From Microbacterium sp. nov. GSS16 (GTDB taxonomy: Bacteria > Actinomycetota > Actinomycetes > Actinomycetales > Microbacteriaceae), in assembly GCF_028198145.1 (NCBI RefSeq), contig NZ_CP116338.1:2170001-2234000 (forward strand): 64,000 nucleotides of DNA, in the 5' to 3' direction. The first letter of the stretch is position 1; every line of letters starts with the position of its first letter. Shown piece after piece: positions 9,008-18,426 of this stretch. Under the pieces are notes generated by a model. That model was not told the DNA's origin, did not search any database, and was given only the letters and a program-made list of their open reading frames with translations. The translations under genes were made by a program, and so were the position numbers.

Positions 9008-10038
9008 GCGGACCTCTGCTCGAGATCTCGCGGAGCGCGTTCCGACACAACGTCACGGCGGTGCGACGACGCCTGGCGCCGTCCGAGCTGCTGCTCGTCA
9101 TGAAGGACGACGCGTACGGTCTCGGCATAGACTGGGCTGTCGCCGAGGCGTCCGCGGTCGGGGTGCACTGGTTCGGGGGCTATGACATCCCGACGGCGCT
9201 GCGCATTCGCACTCTGACCGATCGGCGGGTGTACGCCTGGGCCACATCACCGCGTACGGAGATCGCGCAGGCGATCGCCGCGGACGTCGACCTCGGTGTG
9301 GGATCGGCCGCCTATCTCGACGATGTGATCGCGGAGGCCGAAGCCGCGGGCGCACGGGTGCGCGTGCATCTCAAGATCGACACGGGCCTGCATCGCAACG
9401 GCTTCCGTCCCGAACAGTGGCACGACGCGGTCTGCACCGCACGAGCCGCCGAGCGACGCGGCAGCATCAGCATCTCGGGTGTGTGGAGCCACCTCTCCGA
9501 GGCCAGCGACGCCGACGACGACGCATCCCAGCGGGTGTTCCTCGATGCGGTGGAGCAGCTCGTCGCCGCCGGTGGCGAGCCCGAGGTGCTGCACCTCACC
9601 GCGTCCGCTGCTGCGTGGTGGCGCCCCGAGCTGCGAGGCTCGCTGAGTCGCGTCGGCGCGTTCTGCTACGGCATCCGATCGGCGGACGGACCGCCGCTGG
9701 ACAGTCTCAGGCTGATCGCCCGGCTCAGCGCCCCGGTGGAAGAGGTCGCAGCCGATGCCGTCCGCGTCGGGATCGGAGCCTTCCACGGCCTGCCGTCCAT
9801 CCTGCGCGGAGCGGAGGTCGCGACGCCCGGCGGATCGCGTCGCATCATCGACATCGGCGGCGACGCCCTCACGGTCGAGCCATGGGAAGGCGCGAGCGCG
9901 GGTCAGCGTGTTGTGCTGTTCGGCCCCGGCACGCAGGGCGAGCCGGATGCGACAGCCCTCGCCGAGCGAGTGGACACGGTCGGCGAGGAGATCATCACCA
10001 GGCTGACCCCCGCGGTGCGACGACTCGTGGTCGACTGA
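9004..10038 (+). CDS. alanine racemase-like subunit with intact PLP barrel but degenerate C-terminal domain
   Basis: 344 residues of the alanine racemase fold. The barrel is complete: LLLVMKDDAYGLG with the PLP lysine K34, HLKIDTGLHRNGF, SGVWSHLSEA, and SRVGAFCYGI. In the C-terminal domain the catalytic Tyr motif (GYADG in the family) reads GAFHG, with Ala259 in place of Tyr, and the MD motif reads GGDALTVE. In alanine racemases each active site combines Lys of one subunit with Tyr and Met of the other, so these losses are exactly complementary to those of the preceding gene. It is the last gene of the sigA-murT-gatD run. The substrate is unknown; D-Orn, D-Lys or another D-amino acid of the cross-bridge is possible. 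Confidence 0.88.
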   Translation: MSGPLLEISRSAFRHNVTAVRRRLAPSELLLVMKDDAYGLGIDWAVAEASAVGVHWFGGYDIPTALRIRTLTDRRVYAWATSPRTEIAQAIAADVDLGVGSAAYLDDVIAEAEAAGARVRVHLKIDTGLHRNGFRPEQWHDAVCTARAAERRGSISISGVWSHLSEASDADDDASQRVFLDAVEQLVAAGGEPEVLHLTASAAAWWRPELRGSLSRVGAFCYGIRSADGPPLDSLRLIARLSAPVEEVAADAVRVGIGAFHGLPSILRGAEVATPGGSRRIIDIGGDALTVEPWEGASAGQRVVLFGPGTQGEPDATALAERVDTVGEEIITRLTPAVRRLVVD

Positions 10039-10043
10039 GCCGC

Positions 10044-10253
10044 TCAGGCCTCGATGAGGCGGGCGGTCTCGTCGTGCCACGAGGTGGCGACGGCGCGCAG
10101 CTTCTCTTCGTACTTGCGTCCGTGGTGCGCGCAGAACAGCATCTCGGTGCCGTTCACCTCGGCGGCGATGTACGCCTGCGCCCCACAGGAGTCGCAGCGG
10201 TCCATCGCGGTGAGGCGGTACTCGACGGTCTCGCGCTCAGTCGTGGCGTTCAT
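10044..10253 (-). CDS. DUF7455-type small zinc-binding protein
   Basis: 69 residues with RCDSCGAQAYIAAEVNG followed by LFCAHHGRKYEEKL. CxxC and CxxH pairs suggest a single zinc site. Homologues of this size are common beside sigA and topoisomerase genes in actinobacteria and have no assigned function. The start is ATG 10253 with GAGGAGG upstream. It is convergent with the racemase gene (five bases between stops) and divergent from parE. Confidence 0.8.
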   Translation of the reverse strand: MNATTERETVEYRLTAMDRCDSCGAQAYIAAEVNGTEMLFCAHHGRKYEEKLRAVATSWHDETARLIEA

Positions 10254-10418
10254 CTCGGTGCCTCCTCAGCGGTTCAGATCCTTGCGATCGTGCTCAATAC
10301 AACCACGCGCGTGCTGTGTGCATGCCCGGATCGGCGCGTGTTTCGCTGTGCGCGTACGCGCGGCCGACTGCCTTGCCGCGCGGGGAGTGTCGCGGTCCTG
10401 CCCGTGCCCGCGCGGAAA

Positions 10419-10424
10419 TAGAAT
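10419..10424 (+). promoter_or_regulatory. -10 box overlapping the 5' end of parE
   Basis: TAGAAT lies two bases before the ATG at 10427 and eight before an in-frame GTG at 10433. With normal -10 to start-site spacing, transcription would begin at about 10431-10433, past the ATG, favouring a leaderless GTG start. Confidence 0.45.
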
Positions 10425-10426
10425 CG

Positions 10427-12553
10427 ATGACTGTGACTGCCGAGTACTCCGCCCACCATCTCCAGGTTCTCGAGGGCCTCGAGGCCGTGCGCAAGCGTCC
10501 CGGCATGTACATCGGCTCGAACGGGTCGCCCGGTCTCATGCACTGCCTGTGGGAGATCATCGACAACTCGGTCGACGAGGCCGTCGCCGGCAACGGCACG
10601 AAGATCGACATCACGCTGCACGACGACGGAAGCGTCGAGGTGGCCGATCGTGGCCGCGGCGTCCCTGTCGACGTCGAACCGCGCACCGGACTCACCGGCG
10701 TCGAGGTCGTCTACACCAAGCTGCATGCGGGTGGGAAGTTCGGCGGCGGCTCGTACGCCGCATCGGGCGGCCTGCACGGTGTCGGTGCGTCGGTCGTGAA
10801 CGCTCTCTCGGAGCGCCTCGACGTCGAGGTCGACCGCGGGGGCAAGACCTATGCCATGTCGTTCCATCGCGGCGAGCCCGGCATCTTCGCCGATGACGGC
10901 GAGCCTCGCCCCGACGCGCCGTTCACGCCGTTCGAGCAGCAGAGCGAGCTGCGCGTGATCGGCAAGGTCGCCAAGGGCGTCACCGGCACCAGGGTGAGGT
11001 ACTGGGCCGACCGGCAGATCTTCACGAAGGACGCCGCCTTCCAGCTTCCCGAGCTCGAGACCCGGGCGCGTCAGACGGCCTTCCTCGTGCCGGGCCTCGA
11101 GATCGAGATCCGCGACGCCCGCCCGCTTGCCACCCCGGCGGCGGAAGGGAATGCGTCTGCGGAGCCGCGCGTGACCTCGTACCTGTACGAGGGCGGCATA
11201 TCCGAGTTCGTCGAATTCCTCGCATCCGACGCGCCAGTAACCGACACGTGGCGCATCCAGGGCAGCGGGCGCTTCACCGAGACCGTGCCGGTGCTGCAGT
11301 CCGACGGGCACATGAAGGCCACCGAGGTCGAGCGCGAGTGCGAGGTCGATCTCGCGTTGCGCTGGGGCACCGGGTACGACACCACGATCCGCTCGTTCGT
11401 GAACATCATCGCCACGCCCAAGGGCGGCACGCATCAGCAGGGCTTCGAGCAGGAGCTGCTGAAGACCCTGCGCGGGCAGGTGGAGCAGAACGCCCGACGC
11501 CTCAAGGTCGGTAACGACAAGCTCGAGAAGGACGACGTGCTGGCCGGCCTCACGGCGGTGCTCACCGTCACCGTCCCCGAGCCGCAGTTCGAGGGGCAGA
11601 CGAAAGAGGTGCTCGGCACGCCCGCCGTGCGCACGATCGTCGCGCAGGTGGTGCGCAAGCAGCTCGCCGAGCGCTTCGCCTCGACCAAGCGCGACGACAA
11701 GAGCCAGGCGTCGATGCTGCTCGACAAGATCGTCTCGGAGATGAAGGCTCGTCTCTCGGCTCGCGCTCACAAGGAGACGCAGCGGCGCAAGACGGCGCTG
11801 GAGTCGTCGTCGCTGCCCGCGAAGCTCGTCGACTGCCGCTCGAAGGACTTCGAGCAGAGCGAGCTGTTCATCGTCGAGGGAGACTCCGCGCTCGGCACCG
11901 CCCGGCACGCACGCAACAGCGAGTTCCAGGCGCTGCTGCCGATCCGCGGCAAGATCCTCAATGTGCAGAAGGCGTCGATCAGCGACATGCTCGGCAACGC
12001 CGAGTGCGCGGCGATCATCACGACGATCGGCGCAGGCTCCGGCCGCTCCTTCGACCTCAGCGCCGCTCGCTACGGCAAGGTGATTTTGATGAGCGACGCC
12101 GACGTCGACGGCGCGCACATCCGCACGCTGCTGCTCACCCTCTTCTTCCGCTACATGCGACCGCTCGTCGAGGCGGGTCGCGTGTACTCGGCCGTTCCGC
12201 CGCTGCATCGGGTGATCGTCATGAACCCGGGCTCGAAGCCGAACGAGACCATCTACACGTATTCCGAGGCCGAGTTGCACGCGCTGCTCACGAAGCTGCA
12301 GAAGGCCGGCAAGCGCTGGCAGGATCCGATCCAGCGCTACAAGGGCCTGGGCGAGATGGATGCCGATCAGCTGGCCAATACGACCATGGAGAAGTCCGGT
12401 CGTCTGCTGCGGCGCGTGACGATCGACGACGCCGAGTCGGCTGACGCCGCGGTGCGCACCTTCGAGCTGCTGATGGGCAGCGAGGTCGCCCCGCGCCGGG
12501 AGTTCATCATGACCTCGAGCGACCGTCTCAGCCGCGAGGCCATCGACGCCTGA
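10427..12553 (+). CDS. parE: DNA topoisomerase IV subunit B (ParE/GyrB family)
   Basis: 708 residues. The GHKL ATPase domain shows EIIDNSVDEAVAG (Mg2+/ATP) and GGLHGVGASVVN; the transducer follows, then the TOPRIM domain with FIVEGDSALGTA and MSDADVDGAHIRTLL. The TOPRIM variant EGDSALG (rather than EGDSAGG) and convergence with a GyrA-type partner downstream point to the second type-II topoisomerase of actinobacteria, annotated as topoisomerase IV, and not to the gyrase pair near oriC. The ATG at 10427 is used here; the GTG at 10433 is an alternative given the position of the -10 box. Confidence 0.92.
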   Translation: MTVTAEYSAHHLQVLEGLEAVRKRPGMYIGSNGSPGLMHCLWEIIDNSVDEAVAGNGTKIDITLHDDGSVEVADRGRGVPVDVEPRTGLTGVEVVYTKLHAGGKFGGGSYAASGGLHGVGASVVNALSERLDVEVDRGGKTYAMSFHRGEPGIFADDGEPRPDAPFTPFEQQSELRVIGKVAKGVTGTRVRYWADRQIFTKDAAFQLPELETRARQTAFLVPGLEIEIRDARPLATPAAEGNASAEPRVTSYLYEGGISEFVEFLASDAPVTDTWRIQGSGRFTETVPVLQSDGHMKATEVERECEVDLALRWGTGYDTTIRSFVNIIATPKGGTHQQGFEQELLKTLRGQVEQNARRLKVGNDKLEKDDVLAGLTAVLTVTVPEPQFEGQTKEVLGTPAVRTIVAQVVRKQLAERFASTKRDDKSQASMLLDKIVSEMKARLSARAHKETQRRKTALESSSLPAKLVDCRSKDFEQSELFIVEGDSALGTARHARNSEFQALLPIRGKILNVQKASISDMLGNAECAAIITTIGAGSGRSFDLSAARYGKVILMSDADVDGAHIRTLLLTLFFRYMRPLVEAGRVYSAVPPLHRVIVMNPGSKPNETIYTYSEAELHALLTKLQKAGKRWQDPIQRYKGLGEMDADQLANTTMEKSGRLLRRVTIDDAESADAAVRTFELLMGSEVAPRREFIMTSSDRLSREAIDA

Positions 12554-12577
12554 GCCCCCGCAGCTCCCACCCCCATT

Positions 12578-12656
12578 GGGTCCCTGAGCCCAGTGGGGTC
12601 CCTGACCTGCCGAAGGGGCCTCAGTGAACTGGGTCCCTGACCGCGCCGAAGGGTCA
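12578..12656. repeat. short interspersed repeat (three copies) at the parE/parC convergent junction
   Basis: Three related units, beginning GGGTCCCTGAGCC, GGGGTCCCTGACCTGCCGA and GGGTCCCTGACCGCGCCGA, fill the gap between the two stops. The last unit ends GGGTCA, whose TCA is the parC stop codon read on the minus strand. The same element occurs at 16311 and, more degenerate, at 52335. Confidence 0.7.
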
Positions 12657-15092
12657 GCCGATCGCGGTGCCGACCGACCCGATCACGGCGTCCAGCGGCT
12701 GGCCCGAGCCATCGCGCTTCGCGCCGGAGGCGGGCAGGACGCGAGCTGCGCCGTCTGTCCCCACTGCGCGCGGGTCGACGCCGGCCCAGGCCAGGCGGAG
12801 CCCGTCCTCGCCCTTGAGGAGCGCGTGCGCCCGCACCCCTCCGGTGGCCCGGCCCTTGGCGGGGAACTCGGCGAACGACGAGACCTTGGCGCGGCCGGCG
12901 TCAGCGCCGGCGAGCGTGCCCTCGGAACCCGAGACCGTCACCACCACGGCCTCATCGGCCGAGTCGATCACCGTGAACGAGATGACCTGACTCTTCGGCC
13001 CGAGCTTCATGCCGGCCATTCCGCCGGCGGGTGCCCCCTGCGGGCGCACGTTCGACGCCGAGAAGTGCAGCAGCTGAGCATCCGAGGTGATGAAGACGAG
13101 CTCTGCGTGGTCAGGGGCGGGTGCCGCACCCACGACGACGTCCTTCGGCTTCAGCCCGATGACCTCCAGCTCGGGGCGCACCGCCAGGGTCGACGGCACG
13201 ACGCGCTTCACGACGCCGTCCCTGGTGCCGAGAGCGAGGGGCGTGTCGTCGTCGAACCGGATGAGAGCGATGACCCGCTCACTGCGATCGGTCAGTCCGA
13301 GATAGTCGGAGATGCGCACACCGGCGCCCAGACCGACCGACGAGGCGGGGACGGCGGGGATGTCGACGGGGGTGAATCGCACGACGCGCCCGGCCGTCGT
13401 GACCGCGCCGATCTCGCTGCGCGTGGTCGTCTCCAGTCGCGCCTGGATGGCATCGTGCTTGCTGCGACGCGGGGGCGTCGTGATGACACCGCCGGGCTCG
13501 AGGTCGATGCGCACGGCGCGGCCCGTGGTCGACAGCAGCAGCGTGGTCGGCGCGTCGGCGATCTGCAGCTCCGCCGCCGACTTCGTCGTGCGCGCCTTGG
13601 GTGGGGCAGCGTTCAGCAGCAGGGTGCGCCGGTGCGTGCCGAACTGCTCGGCCACGGCATCCAGCTCGCGTGCGACCTGCGCCCGCAGCAGCGCGGGATC
13701 GGCGAGCAGGGTCTCGAGCTCGGCGATCTCGGCGAGCAGCTTGTCGCGCTCGGCCTCGAGCTCGAGACGCGAGAACTTGGTGAGGCGGCGCAGCCGCAGC
13801 TCGAGGATGTACTCGGCCTGCACCTCGTCGAGCTCGAACACCTGCTGCAGGCGCGAGCGAGCAGCCTCCGAGTCGTCGGACGAGCGGATGACCTGGATGA
13901 CCTCGTCGATGTCGAGGATGGCCACCAGCAGGCCGCGCACGAGATGCAGTCGCTCGTTGCGTCGCGCCAGACGATAGCGGCTGCGCCGGGTCACGACCTC
14001 GATGCGGTGCTGCAGGTAGACCCGCAGCAGCTCTTTCAGGCCCAGCGTGCGCGGCTGGCCGTCGACGAGCGCGACGTTGTTGATCGAGAAGGACTCCTCG
14101 AGGGGCGTGAAGCGGAACAGCTGCTCGAGCACCGCCGCCGGGTCGAATCCGGTCTTGACGGTGATCACCAGGCGCAGGCCGTTCTTGCGGTCGGTCAGAT
14201 CCTGCACATCGCTGATGCCCTGCAGCTTCTTGGCGGTGACCGCATCCTTGAGCTTCTCGATGACGCGCTCGGGCCCGACCTGGTACGGCAGCTCGGTGAT
14301 GACGATGCCGGTCTTGCGCGGCCCGAGCGGTTCGATCGAGGTCTTCGCCCGCAGGCGGAAGGCGCCGCGACCCGTTTCGTACGCGTCCCTGACCCCGTCG
14401 AGACCCATGAGGATGCCGCCGGAGGGGAAGTCGGGACCCGGCACGAACTCCATCAGCTCGGCGGTGGTCGCCTCGGGGTTCTCGAGCAGGTGGGTGGCGG
14501 CCGCGACCACCTCGATGAGGTTGTGCGGCGCCATGTTCGTGGCCATGCCGACGGCGATGCCGCTGGCGCCGTTGACGAGCAGGTTGGGGAATGCGGCCGA
14601 GAGCACGGCCGGCTGCTGGAACTGCCCGTCGTAGTTGGGCACGAAGTCGACGACGTCCTCGTCGAGGCTCTCGGTCATAGCCAGAGCGGATGCCGCAAGA
14701 CGCGCCTCGGTGTACCTCGACGCCGCCGGGCCGTCATCCAGCGAGCCGAAGTTGCCGTGCCCGTCGACCAGGGGCACGCGCAGCGCGAAGTCCTGCGCGA
14801 GCCGCACGAGGGCGTCGTAGATGGCGGAGTCGCCGTGCGGATGCAGCTTGCCCATCACCTCGCCGACGACGCGCGCGCTCTTGACGTGGCCGCGATCGGG
14901 GCGCAGGCCCATCTCGGCCATCTGGTACAGGATGCGCCGCTGCACCGGCTTCAGCCCGTCGCGCGCGTCGGGCAGCGCGCGCGAGTAGATCACCGAGTAG
15001 GCGTACTCGAGGAACGAGCCCTGCATCTCCTGCGAGAGGTCGATGTCCTGGATGCGCTCCTGAACGGGCTCGGATGACGAGGGCTTTGGCAT
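12654..15092 (-). CDS. parC: DNA topoisomerase IV subunit A (ParC/GyrA family)
   Basis: 812 residues. The breakage-reunion core has [19 protein letters not shown], the QRDR-like segment [10 protein letters not shown] (residues 84-93) and the DNA-linking Tyr127 in [11 protein letters not shown] coiled tower region (residues about 400-470) and a six-bladed beta-pinwheel-like C-terminal part follow. The characteristic GyrA box (QRRGGKG) is not visible in the C-terminal domain, which supports ParC over GyrA. It is convergent with parE. Confidence 0.92.
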   Translation of the reverse strand: MPKPSSSEPVQERIQDIDLSQEMQGSFLEYAYSVIYSRALPDARDGLKPVQRRILYQMAEMGLRPDRGHVKSARVVGEVMGKLHPHGDSAIYDALVRLAQDFALRVPLVDGHGNFGSLDDGPAASRYTEARLAASALAMTESLDEDVVDFVPNYDGQFQQPAVLSAAFPNLLVNGASGIAVGMATNMAPHNLIEVVAAATHLLENPEATTAELMEFVPGPDFPSGGILMGLDGVRDAYETGRGAFRLRAKTSIEPLGPRKTGIVITELPYQVGPERVIEKLKDAVTAKKLQGISDVQDLTDRKNGLRLVITVKTGFDPAAVLEQLFRFTPLEESFSINNVALVDGQPRTLGLKELLRVYLQHRIEVVTRRSRYRLARRNERLHLVRGLLVAILDIDEVIQVIRSSDDSEAARSRLQQVFELDEVQAEYILELRLRRLTKFSRLELEAERDKLLAEIAELETLLADPALLRAQVARELDAVAEQFGTHRRTLLLNAAPPKARTTKSAAELQIADAPTTLLLSTTGRAVRIDLEPGGVITTPPRRSKHDAIQARLETTTRSEIGAVTTAGRVVRFTPVDIPAVPASSVGLGAGVRISDYLGLTDRSERVIALIRFDDDTPLALGTRDGVVKRVVPSTLAVRPELEVIGLKPKDVVVGAAPAPDHAELVFITSDAQLLHFSASNVRPQGAPAGGMAGMKLGPKSQVISFTVIDSADEAVVVTVSGSEGTLAGADAGRAKVSSFAEFPAKGRATGGVRAHALLKGEDGLRLAWAGVDPRAVGTDGAARVLPASGAKRDGSGQPLDAVIGSVGTAIG

Positions 15093-15175
15093 GGACTTCC
15101 TGCTGGTCGCTCGGTGCGGACTCGCAACAACGCTCGGGCGCGGTGCGTCGGGCCACCTGTGCGAGACTGACCCGG

Positions 15176-16303
15176 ATGCCTCTCATCCTACCGACCAGCC
15201 TTGATTCGACGCGGAACATCAGCGGGGTGGCGCCGCAGCTGCTCGCCTCGCTGCGCGGCGGATCCGCCGACCTCCCCGCCGTGCGGTCGACCGTGCTGGT
15301 GGTCGTGGACGGGCTGGGCGCCCTGTCGCTGCGCGCGCACGCGGGGCACGCACGCACGCTGTCATCGGCGATGGCGAAGAAGGACGTCGCGGGGGCCGTG
15401 TTCCCGACGACGACGGCAGCCGCACTGACCAGTCTGCTCACGGGAGCGGCTCCCGGTGCGCACGGACTGGTCGGCTACCGCGTGCGCGAGCCGGAGTCCG
15501 ACGCGCTGGTGAACCTGCTCAGCGGGTGGGAGGCGGGAGGCATCGACCCGCTGCAGTGGCAGACCACTCCGACCGTGTTCGAGCAGGCCGCAGCGGCCGG
15601 GCATCCGGTCTTCGCTCTCGGGATCCCGGCCTACGCCGGCAGCGGATTCTCAGCCGCGACCCTGCGCGGCGCGGACTTCCGCTCGGCGCGCAGTGCGGCC
15701 GAGCGAGTGGAGCTGGCCTGGCAGCTGGCGGATGCCCACGACGGAGCCCTCGTGTACTGCTACCTGCCGGAGGTCGACAAGGCGGGTCATCGGCACGGCG
15801 TCGATTCAGCCGAGTGGGTCGCCGCTCTCGAGGACATCGACGCCGCGCTGGCGCGGCCGGTGCCCGACGGGGTGGGCGTGCTGGTCACCGCCGATCACGG
15901 GATGATCGATGTGCCGCAGCACCGTCATCTCGTTCTGGATGCCGCAGGCGGCTGGCATGACGGCATCCGGCACATTGGAGGCGAGCCGCGGATGCTGCAC
16001 GTCTACGCCGAGCCGGATGTCGACCACGCGGCCCTGCTGGCGCGCTGGCGACGCGATCTGGAGGGGACGGCGGACGTGGTGGGGCGCGTCGAGGCGATCG
16101 ACGCCGGCCTGTTCGGCCCGGTGGTCTCGGATGCCGTGCGCCAGCGCATCGGCGACCTGCTCGTCATCGCCCGTGGCAATGTCGCCCTCTACGACGCCGA
16201 GGCCGAGGACCAGCGCGGGCGCGGCATGGTCGGGCAGCACGGTGCGCTGACGCCGGAGGAATGGCGTGTGCCGTTCATCCGGCTCGGCGCCTTCGGGCGC
16301 TGA
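15176..16303 (+). CDS. alkaline phosphatase family protein (nucleotide pyrophosphatase/phosphodiesterase-like)
   Basis: 375 residues of the type-I phosphodiesterase/nucleotide pyrophosphatase superfamily. Visible metal and nucleophile motifs are VVVDGLGAL (metal Asp), [15 protein letters not shown] with the nucleophile Thr, [13 protein letters not shown] (Asp and His ligands) and TADHGMID (Asp-His). There is no signal peptide, so it is probably cytoplasmic. The substrate is unknown. Start ATG 15176 gives the N-terminus [17 protein letters not shown]. It is divergent from parC and convergent with sepH. Confidence 0.85.
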   Translation: MPLILPTSLDSTRNISGVAPQLLASLRGGSADLPAVRSTVLVVVDGLGALSLRAHAGHARTLSSAMAKKDVAGAVFPTTTAAALTSLLTGAAPGAHGLVGYRVREPESDALVNLLSGWEAGGIDPLQWQTTPTVFEQAAAAGHPVFALGIPAYAGSGFSAATLRGADFRSARSAAERVELAWQLADAHDGALVYCYLPEVDKAGHRHGVDSAEWVAALEDIDAALARPVPDGVGVLVTADHGMIDVPQHRHLVLDAAGGWHDGIRHIGGEPRMLHVYAEPDVDHAALLARWRRDLEGTADVVGRVEAIDAGLFGPVVSDAVRQRIGDLLVIARGNVALYDAEAEDQRGRGMVGQHGALTPEEWRVPFIRLGAFGR

Positions 16304-16310
16304 CGCGGTT

Positions 16311-16336
16311 GAGTCCCTGAGCCTGTCGAGGGGTCA
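16311..16336. repeat. short interspersed repeat at the phosphatase/sepH convergent junction
   Basis: GAGTCCCTGAGCCTGTCGAG followed by GGGTCA fills the space between two convergent stops. Its final TCA is the sepH stop codon. It matches the units at 12578-12656. Confidence 0.7.
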
Positions 16337-17359
16337 CTCGTCTGTGCGCGCTCCGAACACGATCTCGTCCCAGGAGGGCATGGCGTTGCGCCGCTTGCGG
16401 CGCCCGCTCGGCTGCTCGGCGGCGGGCTCTGCAGCCGGCTTCGCCGCGGTCGATTCTTCTTCGGACTCGTCCAGCGCGTCGAAGAGCGCCAGCGGCGACG
16501 CGTCCTCCTCCTCGCTCTCTTCGAACAGTGGGGCGGACTCGCGCTGGCCACGGCGGCGACGCAGCGCCTCGAGCAGGTCCGCGGTCTCGGAGCTCGTGCG
16601 GTGCTCGTCGGGTGCGCGGCGGGCCGCGGCATCCTGAACGGCCGCGCTCGAGTGCTCTGCGGCGGGGGAGTCCTCACCCTCCTCAGGCGGCGGAAGCAGG
16701 CGCGGTCCGAATGCCCCCGAGTCGAAGCGGCTGTCGTCCTTGTAGGGCGAGACGCGCTCCGCCTCGACGGCGCGGAGGCGGGGGATGAGCCCTTCGGGAA
16801 GGGAGCCCTGCCGGGAGAGCTGCGCGGCATCGGCATTGATCGGCGACAGCGTGCTGCGGCGGGGGTCGAACGTCCATCGCGCGTCGTGTGCGACCTCGTT
16901 CGCCGTGAACTCGAGCTTGACCGTCCAGCCGGCCTCGTCCTTCCAGCTCGCCCAGCGCTCGTCCGATGCCGCCAGGTCAGCCAGCTTCTCGCGCACGGCC
17001 GAGCCGAAGGTCGGCTGCGCATCGGGCTCGACCTCGCTGCCGATCAGCACCGGCACAGCGAGCGCCTGGTTGACGATGTGCTCTCGCTCGGCGAGGACGG
17101 GGCCCTCGAAGCGCGCCACATCCGACTCGCTCACGCCGAGCAGCGCCGCGACCTCGGCGGCGGTCAGACCTGCGCGGATCTGCGCCTGGATGTCGCGCGG
17201 GCTCGCGGCCAGACGAGCCGGAGCGGGCTCCGCCTCGCGGGTCGCTCGACGCACCTCGCGATGCAGGACGTCGTCGATGGGCAGCGCGAATCGCTGACCG
17301 GACTCGGTGGCGAGGACGAGGACTCCCGCTTCCGTTCCGACGATGGTGACGTTTTCCAT
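16334..17359 (-). CDS. sepH: septation protein SepH (DUF3071)
   Basis: 341 residues. The N-terminal DUF3071 domain (residues 1-170) contains a helix-turn-helix-like segment (SPRDIQAQIRAGLTAAEVAA, then LLGVSESDVARFEG), as in Streptomyces SepH, which stimulates FtsZ assembly and septum formation. The C-terminal half is acidic and low in complexity, ending RRKRRNAMPSWDEIVFG, a conserved C-terminal motif of the family. It is a single-gene unit. Confidence 0.9.
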   Translation of the reverse strand: MENVTIVGTEAGVLVLATESGQRFALPIDDVLHREVRRATREAEPAPARLAASPRDIQAQIRAGLTAAEVAALLGVSESDVARFEGPVLAEREHIVNQALAVPVLIGSEVEPDAQPTFGSAVREKLADLAASDERWASWKDEAGWTVKLEFTANEVAHDARWTFDPRRSTLSPINADAAQLSRQGSLPEGLIPRLRAVEAERVSPYKDDSRFDSGAFGPRLLPPPEEGEDSPAAEHSSAAVQDAAARRAPDEHRTSSETADLLEALRRRRGQRESAPLFEESEEEDASPLALFDALDESEEESTAAKPAAEPAAEQPSGRRKRRNAMPSWDEIVFGARTDE

Positions 17360-17570
17360 GCTGATGCCCCTCTGGTGGGTGTGCGTTCATGGTGTCACGC
17401 GCACCGTGATCGGGCGGGGAATACCGTGGGCGTGCCGCGAGTTTCCCCGACCGGGCCTGAGGGCATTTGCTAATTGGTGCTCAGTCGTGCAAACTATGGC
17501 CCGCCGATCACCCGAAATCGGATCCCCCCACCCCCACGATCACCGCACCACGGAAGTGGAGAATCACCGC

Positions 17571-17864
17571 ATGGCAACCGATTACGACGCCCCTCGCAAG
17601 AGCGAAGACGACTCAGAGTCGATCGAAGCCCTCAAGGAGCGCGTGCCGAGCACCCAGTCCGGTGCCGGCGATGTCGAGGACTCCGACAACCCCACCGGGT
17701 TCGAGCTCCCCGGCGCCGACCTCTCCGACATGGAGCTCGATGTCGTCGTGCTGCCCGCGCAGCAGGACGAGTTCACCTGCATGAGCTGCTTCCTCGTGAA
17801 GCACCGCTCGCAGCTCGATCACGACGGCGCCGACGGCCCGATCTGCAAGGAATGCGCCGCCTGA
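17571..17864 (+). CDS. DUF4193 family protein (zinc ribbon)
   Basis: 97 residues. An acidic N-terminal half is followed by TCMSCFLVKH and ICKECAA, two CxxC pairs that form a probable zinc ribbon. The family is conserved in actinobacteria and often lies near dut and sepH; its function is unknown. Start ATG 17571 is preceded by GGAGAATCACCGC, a GGAG nine bases upstream. A strong hairpin follows the stop. Confidence 0.88.
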   Translation: MATDYDAPRKSEDDSESIEALKERVPSTQSGAGDVEDSDNPTGFELPGADLSDMELDVVVLPAQQDEFTCMSCFLVKHRSQLDHDGADGPICKECAA

Positions 17865-17876
17865 TCACCGACACGC

Positions 17877-17912
17877 ACGCGCCCCGGCCTGATGGCTCGG
17901 GGCGCGTTCTGT
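17877..17912 (+). terminator. hairpin terminator after the DUF4193 gene (possibly bidirectional)
   Basis: ACGCGCCCCG at 17877-17886 pairs perfectly with CGGGGCGCGT at 17898-17907, with an 11-base loop and a T-containing tail (TCTGTGTCT). It lies between convergent genes. Confidence 0.75.
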
Positions 17913-17940
17913 GTCTCGGGTCCGACCGTGGTCAGCGGCG

Positions 17941-18414
17941 TCAGCCGCACTGAGCTCGTGCCGCCCGGATCGCGGCGGCCAGGCGGTCGGGTGTCCGCGA
18001 GGAGATCGTCCAGCTGTTCATGGGGTCGTCGGGATCGGTGACGGGCACGACGACCACGCCGTCGATCCCGCCGCGGAGGAGGTTCCACCCGTCCCTGGCG
18101 ATCTGATGCGTGCGCCGCGCCCTGGCATCCTCACCGGAGAACTCGGCGGGCTCGCCCAGCCACACGGCATCGATGTGCGCGCGGCCCGCGTGCAGCACGC
18201 CGTCGATCACTCGGACGGTGGGGGAGAGCACGATGCTCAGCGTCACCAGCACGAGCGAGACGCCCCCGCCGACCAGCAGCGCCAGGCTCGCATCCAGGGG
18301 CGTCAGCACGAGCGAGACCATCGGTCCCGCGAGGGCGATGGTGACCAGCAGCCACAGGCCGGGGGACAGTCGTTCGCGGTAGGTCTCACGCGTGTCGGAG
18401 TGGATGTTCTGCAT
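17941..18414 (-). CDS. DUF3093 family membrane protein
   Basis: 157 residues beginning MQNIHSDTRETYRERLSP. Two hydrophobic segments (about 20-40 and 47-67) are followed by a soluble domain with HIDAVWLGE and DDPMNSWTISSRTPDRLA, typical of DUF3093. Function unknown. Start ATG 18414 has GAGG five bases upstream; ATGs at 18423 and 18435 are alternatives. It is divergent from dut with only 12 bases between start codons, so the promoters must overlap. Confidence 0.82.
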   Translation of the reverse strand: MQNIHSDTRETYRERLSPGLWLLVTIALAGPMVSLVLTPLDASLALLVGGGVSLVLVTLSIVLSPTVRVIDGVLHAGRAHIDAVWLGEPAEFSGEDARARRTHQIARDGWNLLRGGIDGVVVVPVTDPDDPMNSWTISSRTPDRLAAAIRAARAQCG

Positions 18415-18420
18415 TAGCCT
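18415..18420 (+). promoter_or_regulatory. -10 box for leaderless dut transcript
   Basis: TAGCCT ends six bases before the GTG at 18427. It lies inside the short divergent gap between dut and the DUF3093 gene. Confidence 0.6.
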
Positions 18421-18426
18421 CATGGG

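Noticed and set aside
12578..12656. Repeats at the parE/parC junction as a CRISPR or phage attachment site
   Set aside because: Copies are degenerate, unspaced and recur at other convergent junctions; no integrase, cas gene or tRNA is near.
10427..15092. parE/parC as the gyrase genes gyrB/gyrA
   Set aside because: They are convergent, located near sigA and not oriC genes, the TOPRIM motif is EGDSALG, and no GyrA box is visible; topoisomerase IV is the better call.
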